Assembly (NCBI GenBank): GCA_900115795.1 | Contig: FOXT01000013.1 | Span: 1 to 64,000, forward strand | Source: Lachnospiraceae bacterium XBB1006 | GTDB taxonomy: Bacteria > Bacillota > Clostridia > Lachnospirales > Lachnospiraceae | Reading direction: 5' to 3' | DNA length: 64,000 nucleotides | Shown here: piece after piece, positions 62,112 through 64,000 of the stretch | Position numbering within the stretch: the stretch's first letter is position 1 | How the letters are laid out: the number at the start of each line of letters is the position of its first letter | Notes under the pieces: generated by a model | The model's input: only the letters and a program-made list of their open reading frames with translations | What the model was told of the DNA's origin: nothing | Database searches by the model: none | Position numbers and translations under genes: made by a program

Positions 62112-62777
62112 TTGTTAGTACGAGAGGGAATCCGGTTTGTGGAATCAGTAAAAAGACAGGAAAAGCTAAGGGGCTTTGGATGTAGATACACCATGTATAT
62201 TGTGGAGCGAGATAAGCAGCTTGTAGTGGCATATGCACCGAAATTTGCAGATGCTATGGAGAAATTAAAAGGATTTTCAGCGACTGAGATTGTTGAAACC
62301 CTATGCAGAGAATACCCTTTAAAAAGGATGCACCTCATGATATTTGATAGGGAACAGGTGCAGGAGTTTAAAGATGCAAGAACCTTAAGACAAGCGGATT
62401 ATTCTGATTACGAGAATTTTTTTCGAGAGGCTAATCCCAAATCAAATCCGGAGGGATGGCTCTTTGAGTATTTTTGTGAAAAAGTGGAAAAGGGATTTTT
62501 TACCGGCTACTATAAAGATAATCGGTTAGTTAGTGTGTGCGATGCACCGGATATGCCGTTTATGGAAGGGCAAATTCAGCATACCGGAATCACAACACTG
62601 CCAGAAGAGCGGGGCAGGGGCTATGGAAAAAGAACAGCAGCTCTGGCAACCCACATTCTTTTAGAAAAAGATATCTGCCCGCAGTGGGAGTGTGATGAGA
62701 GTAACACACCATCCTTTTGTTTGGCAAAATCAATCGGTTATGAAGAATTTGGAACCGCCTATATTCTGGAGGACTAG
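62112..62777 (+). CDS. GNAT-like acetyltransferase, start uncertain
   Basis: Up to 221 residues. The C-terminal half is GNAT-like: ITTLPEERGRGYGKRTAALA is the acetyl-CoA pyrophosphate loop (R-G-x-G-Y/G-x-R type), and FCLAKSIGYEEFGTAYIL is the closing strand with the usual xxGYEEFG. The N-terminal half (VESVKRQEKLRGFGCRYTMY) resembles longer GNAT-fusion proteins. TTG 62112 has no ribosome binding site, and the frame is open further upstream, so the gene may be 5'-truncated. Substrate unknown. Confidence 0.7.
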   Translation: MLVREGIRFVESVKRQEKLRGFGCRYTMYIVERDKQLVVAYAPKFADAMEKLKGFSATEIVETLCREYPLKRMHLMIFDREQVQEFKDARTLRQADYSDYENFFREANPKSNPEGWLFEYFCEKVEKGFFTGYYKDNRLVSVCDAPDMPFMEGQIQHTGITTLPEERGRGYGKRTAALATHILLEKDICPQWECDESNTPSFCLAKSIGYEEFGTAYILED

Positions 62778-62785
62778 TATATGAG

Positions 62786-62881
62786 GAAGTAGCCAAGATT
62801 TCCGGGCGGTGCATAAGGTGATGGATGGCGATTGGAATTCCGACCGCATCTATAAGGCATGGAAAGAAAAATCAATGATTT
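62786..62881 (+). pseudogene. Short coding remnant, unrecognised
   Basis: One frame reads FRAVHKVMDGDWNSDRIYKA then WKEKSMI and a stop at 62881. It looks like the tail of a protein gene but has no start. It sits directly before the second XRE repeat copy. Confidence 0.3.
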
Positions 62882-62899
62882 AGGGCTTGAAATATTAGG

Positions 62900-63361
62900 A
62901 AGGAAAAGATTGCGCTTTCCGCACTGATTCCATTGGCACCATTTCTTGATGACGAATATTTGGATGAACTGATTAGGGGAACGGATGTATCCGATATGAC
63001 CGGTTTGGTTGAATTAGCTCCTTATCTTTCTGATGATGCACTTATTGATATAGCTAACAGAACTGATATTACAGATATGAAAACCCTTATAGCGATTGCA
63101 CCGTATTTGCCGGATGAGGCATTAACTGAACTTGCCGGTAAAATCGGAACTGCACGCATAGATGATCTGATCGAATTGGCACCATATCTTACAGACGAGG
63201 CGCTCGATGATATCACGAATCGATTGGTGGAAGCGGGAAAAGCGTCTGGGCTGATAGAGATAGCTCCTTACTTGACGGATGAGAGTATTCGCAAGATAGC
63301 AGATTATCTGCTTCATAATAAGGATATCGAAGGGCTTTCCAAGATCAAAGATTATCTGTGA
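62900..63361 (+). pseudogene. Truncated second copy of the XRE/LAPYL gene
   Basis: About 142 residues repeat the five LAPYL units of the intact gene with a few substitutions (for example F to L twice, M to I, E to G). The HTH and linker are missing, and no credible start codon with a ribosome binding site exists. The duplicate runs on 72 bp past the stop to 63433. Few changes and an open frame mean the duplication is recent. Confidence 0.85.
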
Positions 63362-63433
63362 TTGCTTATAGCGGTAGTGTCTCATTTCCAACTGAGGCGT
63401 AAAATACAGGGTTTTAACAGTGAAAAAGAAAGC
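62900..63433 (+). repeat. Long direct repeat, copy 2
   Basis: Matches 58451-58983. The two copies bracket the ABC exporter, Big2 and GNAT genes. Confidence 0.93.
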
Positions 63434-64000
63434 TCTGTTGTCTACGAGGCCCCTTTTTCTGCAGTAACCGGAAATATTAATGAAACATTTGGTAGACGAT
63501 TCTGGTTAGAGACACTTCCGTGGTTCGGCTCGGTATACAGGATTTGGGAGTTCCATGTACCGTTGATTTGTAGGAAAAATGAAACATTTTCGGTACATGG
63601 GATTTCCTAGGCGTATATAGCGAGGAATTTCCCTAAGTGGCGTGAAAACGTAGGTACATAGGATTTGAGAAATCTATGTACCGAGCACGCCCCAAAGCAC
63701 CTGCTGGCGATCTTTTTGATTGTGTAGAAATATACTTTTTGTTAAGTTCTTTGCTGAAGGATGGAGAAAATTCCTTGGATTTTAAGAATAAATCTGAAGA
63801 CAAAAGAGCACTTTTTCCGTTAGGATAACAAATTTTGCGGAATAGCGCCCTTGTGTTTTATTTGTCCAATGGGTAAAATAAGAAGTAGTGGTTTATAAAA
63901 AAGCACAGTGCCTATTCATAAAATTGGGGGAATGCAGGGATACTTTTGGTGGGGCGCAGGGCGTTAAGGCATTGCAAATGGTGTGGACTAGGTCAGGTCG
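63434..64000. other. Gene-free stretch at the window end
   Basis: Apart from the GGTACAT inverted repeats, no supported gene is visible. Short open frames lack ribosome binding sites and recognisable domains. The stretch looks like decayed intergenic DNA continuing past the window. Confidence 0.5.
63553..63682. repeat. Inverted repeats built on GGTACAT
   Basis: Two dyads: CCATGTACCG (63553-63562) with CGGTACATGG (63591-63600), enclosing a smaller GAAAAATG/CATTTTC hairpin; and GGTACATA-g-GATTT (63653-63666) with AAATC-TATGTACC (63670-63682), loop GAG and one bulged base. Four copies of the 7-mer in 130 bp. Confidence 0.75.

Noticed and set aside
63362-63610. 82-residue frame after the second XRE copy
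   Set aside because: It begins in duplicated 3' flanking DNA, has no site, and runs into inverted repeats.

Overview
The window looks like chromosome from a Gram-positive anaerobe of the class Clostridia, most likely a Lachnospiraceae member. The support is strong Shine-Dalgarno sites before almost every gene, consensus sigma-A promoters, a zinc-type S14, the fused S10-spc-alpha ribosomal gene order, a ferredoxin-linked 2-oxoacid oxidoreductase, a complete ECF energy-coupling module, c-di-GMP and chemotaxis genes, and a selenocysteine tRNA. No rRNA genes, phage genes or CRISPR arrays were seen.

Layout. 1-1.9 kb: the start of a secreted protein (minus strand) and an IS110-family insertion sequence with a possible bridge-RNA region in front of its transposase. 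1.9-8.6 kb: a DMT permease, a LysR regulator, and a divergent cluster for a four-subunit 2-oxoacid:ferredoxin oxidoreductase followed by a CoA-transferase and a CBS protein. Together these could oxidise 2-oxoacids, make reduced ferredoxin and recover the CoA thioester. 8.6-11.3 kb: a NitT/TauT-type ABC importer. 11.4-12.3 kb: an rRNA methyltransferase-like gene. 12.3-28.7 kb: the ribosomal supercluster rpsJ to rplQ with secY, adk, map, infA and rpoA, carrying structured leaders before rpsJ and rpsM and several internal hairpins.

28.7-41.8 kb: a minus-strand mutS2-response regulator-histidine kinase operon; then plus-strand genes for a degenerate HtrA-like protein, a YhaM-type nuclease, RlmD, a broken U32 peptidase gene, DAHP synthase, a chemotaxis receptor, an unknown protein and a PAP2 phosphatase. 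41.85 kb: tRNA-Sec. 42-47.9 kb: an EAL protein, a riboflavin ECF S-component behind an attenuator-like leader, a B12-type radical SAM protein, endonuclease III, a TPR-like protein and a 31-residue membrane peptide. 48-54.3 kb: a VanW protein with a KDDK-repeat tail, an AIR-synthase-like protein, TrmL, EcfA1-EcfA2-EcfT and TruA. The EcfAAT module is the likely partner of the RibU-like S-component 7 kb upstream. 54.3-55.4 kb: rplM-rpsI.

55.4-64 kb is accessory DNA: a 121-bp-period repeat with GAA-loop hairpins, a HicAB toxin-antitoxin operon with paired palindromic operators, a HEPN-type Abi protein, acetyltransferase debris, an XRE regulator with tandem LAPYL repeats whose 3' part is duplicated 4.4 kb away, an ABC exporter behind a leader-peptide attenuator, a Big2-domain secreted protein, a GNAT protein and a tail of inverted repeats. 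The most interesting unexplained signals are the GAA-hairpin repeat (55.45-55.67 kb), the attenuators at 44.0 and 59.1 kb, the XRE/LAPYL duplication, and the HtrA-like protein without a visible catalytic triad.
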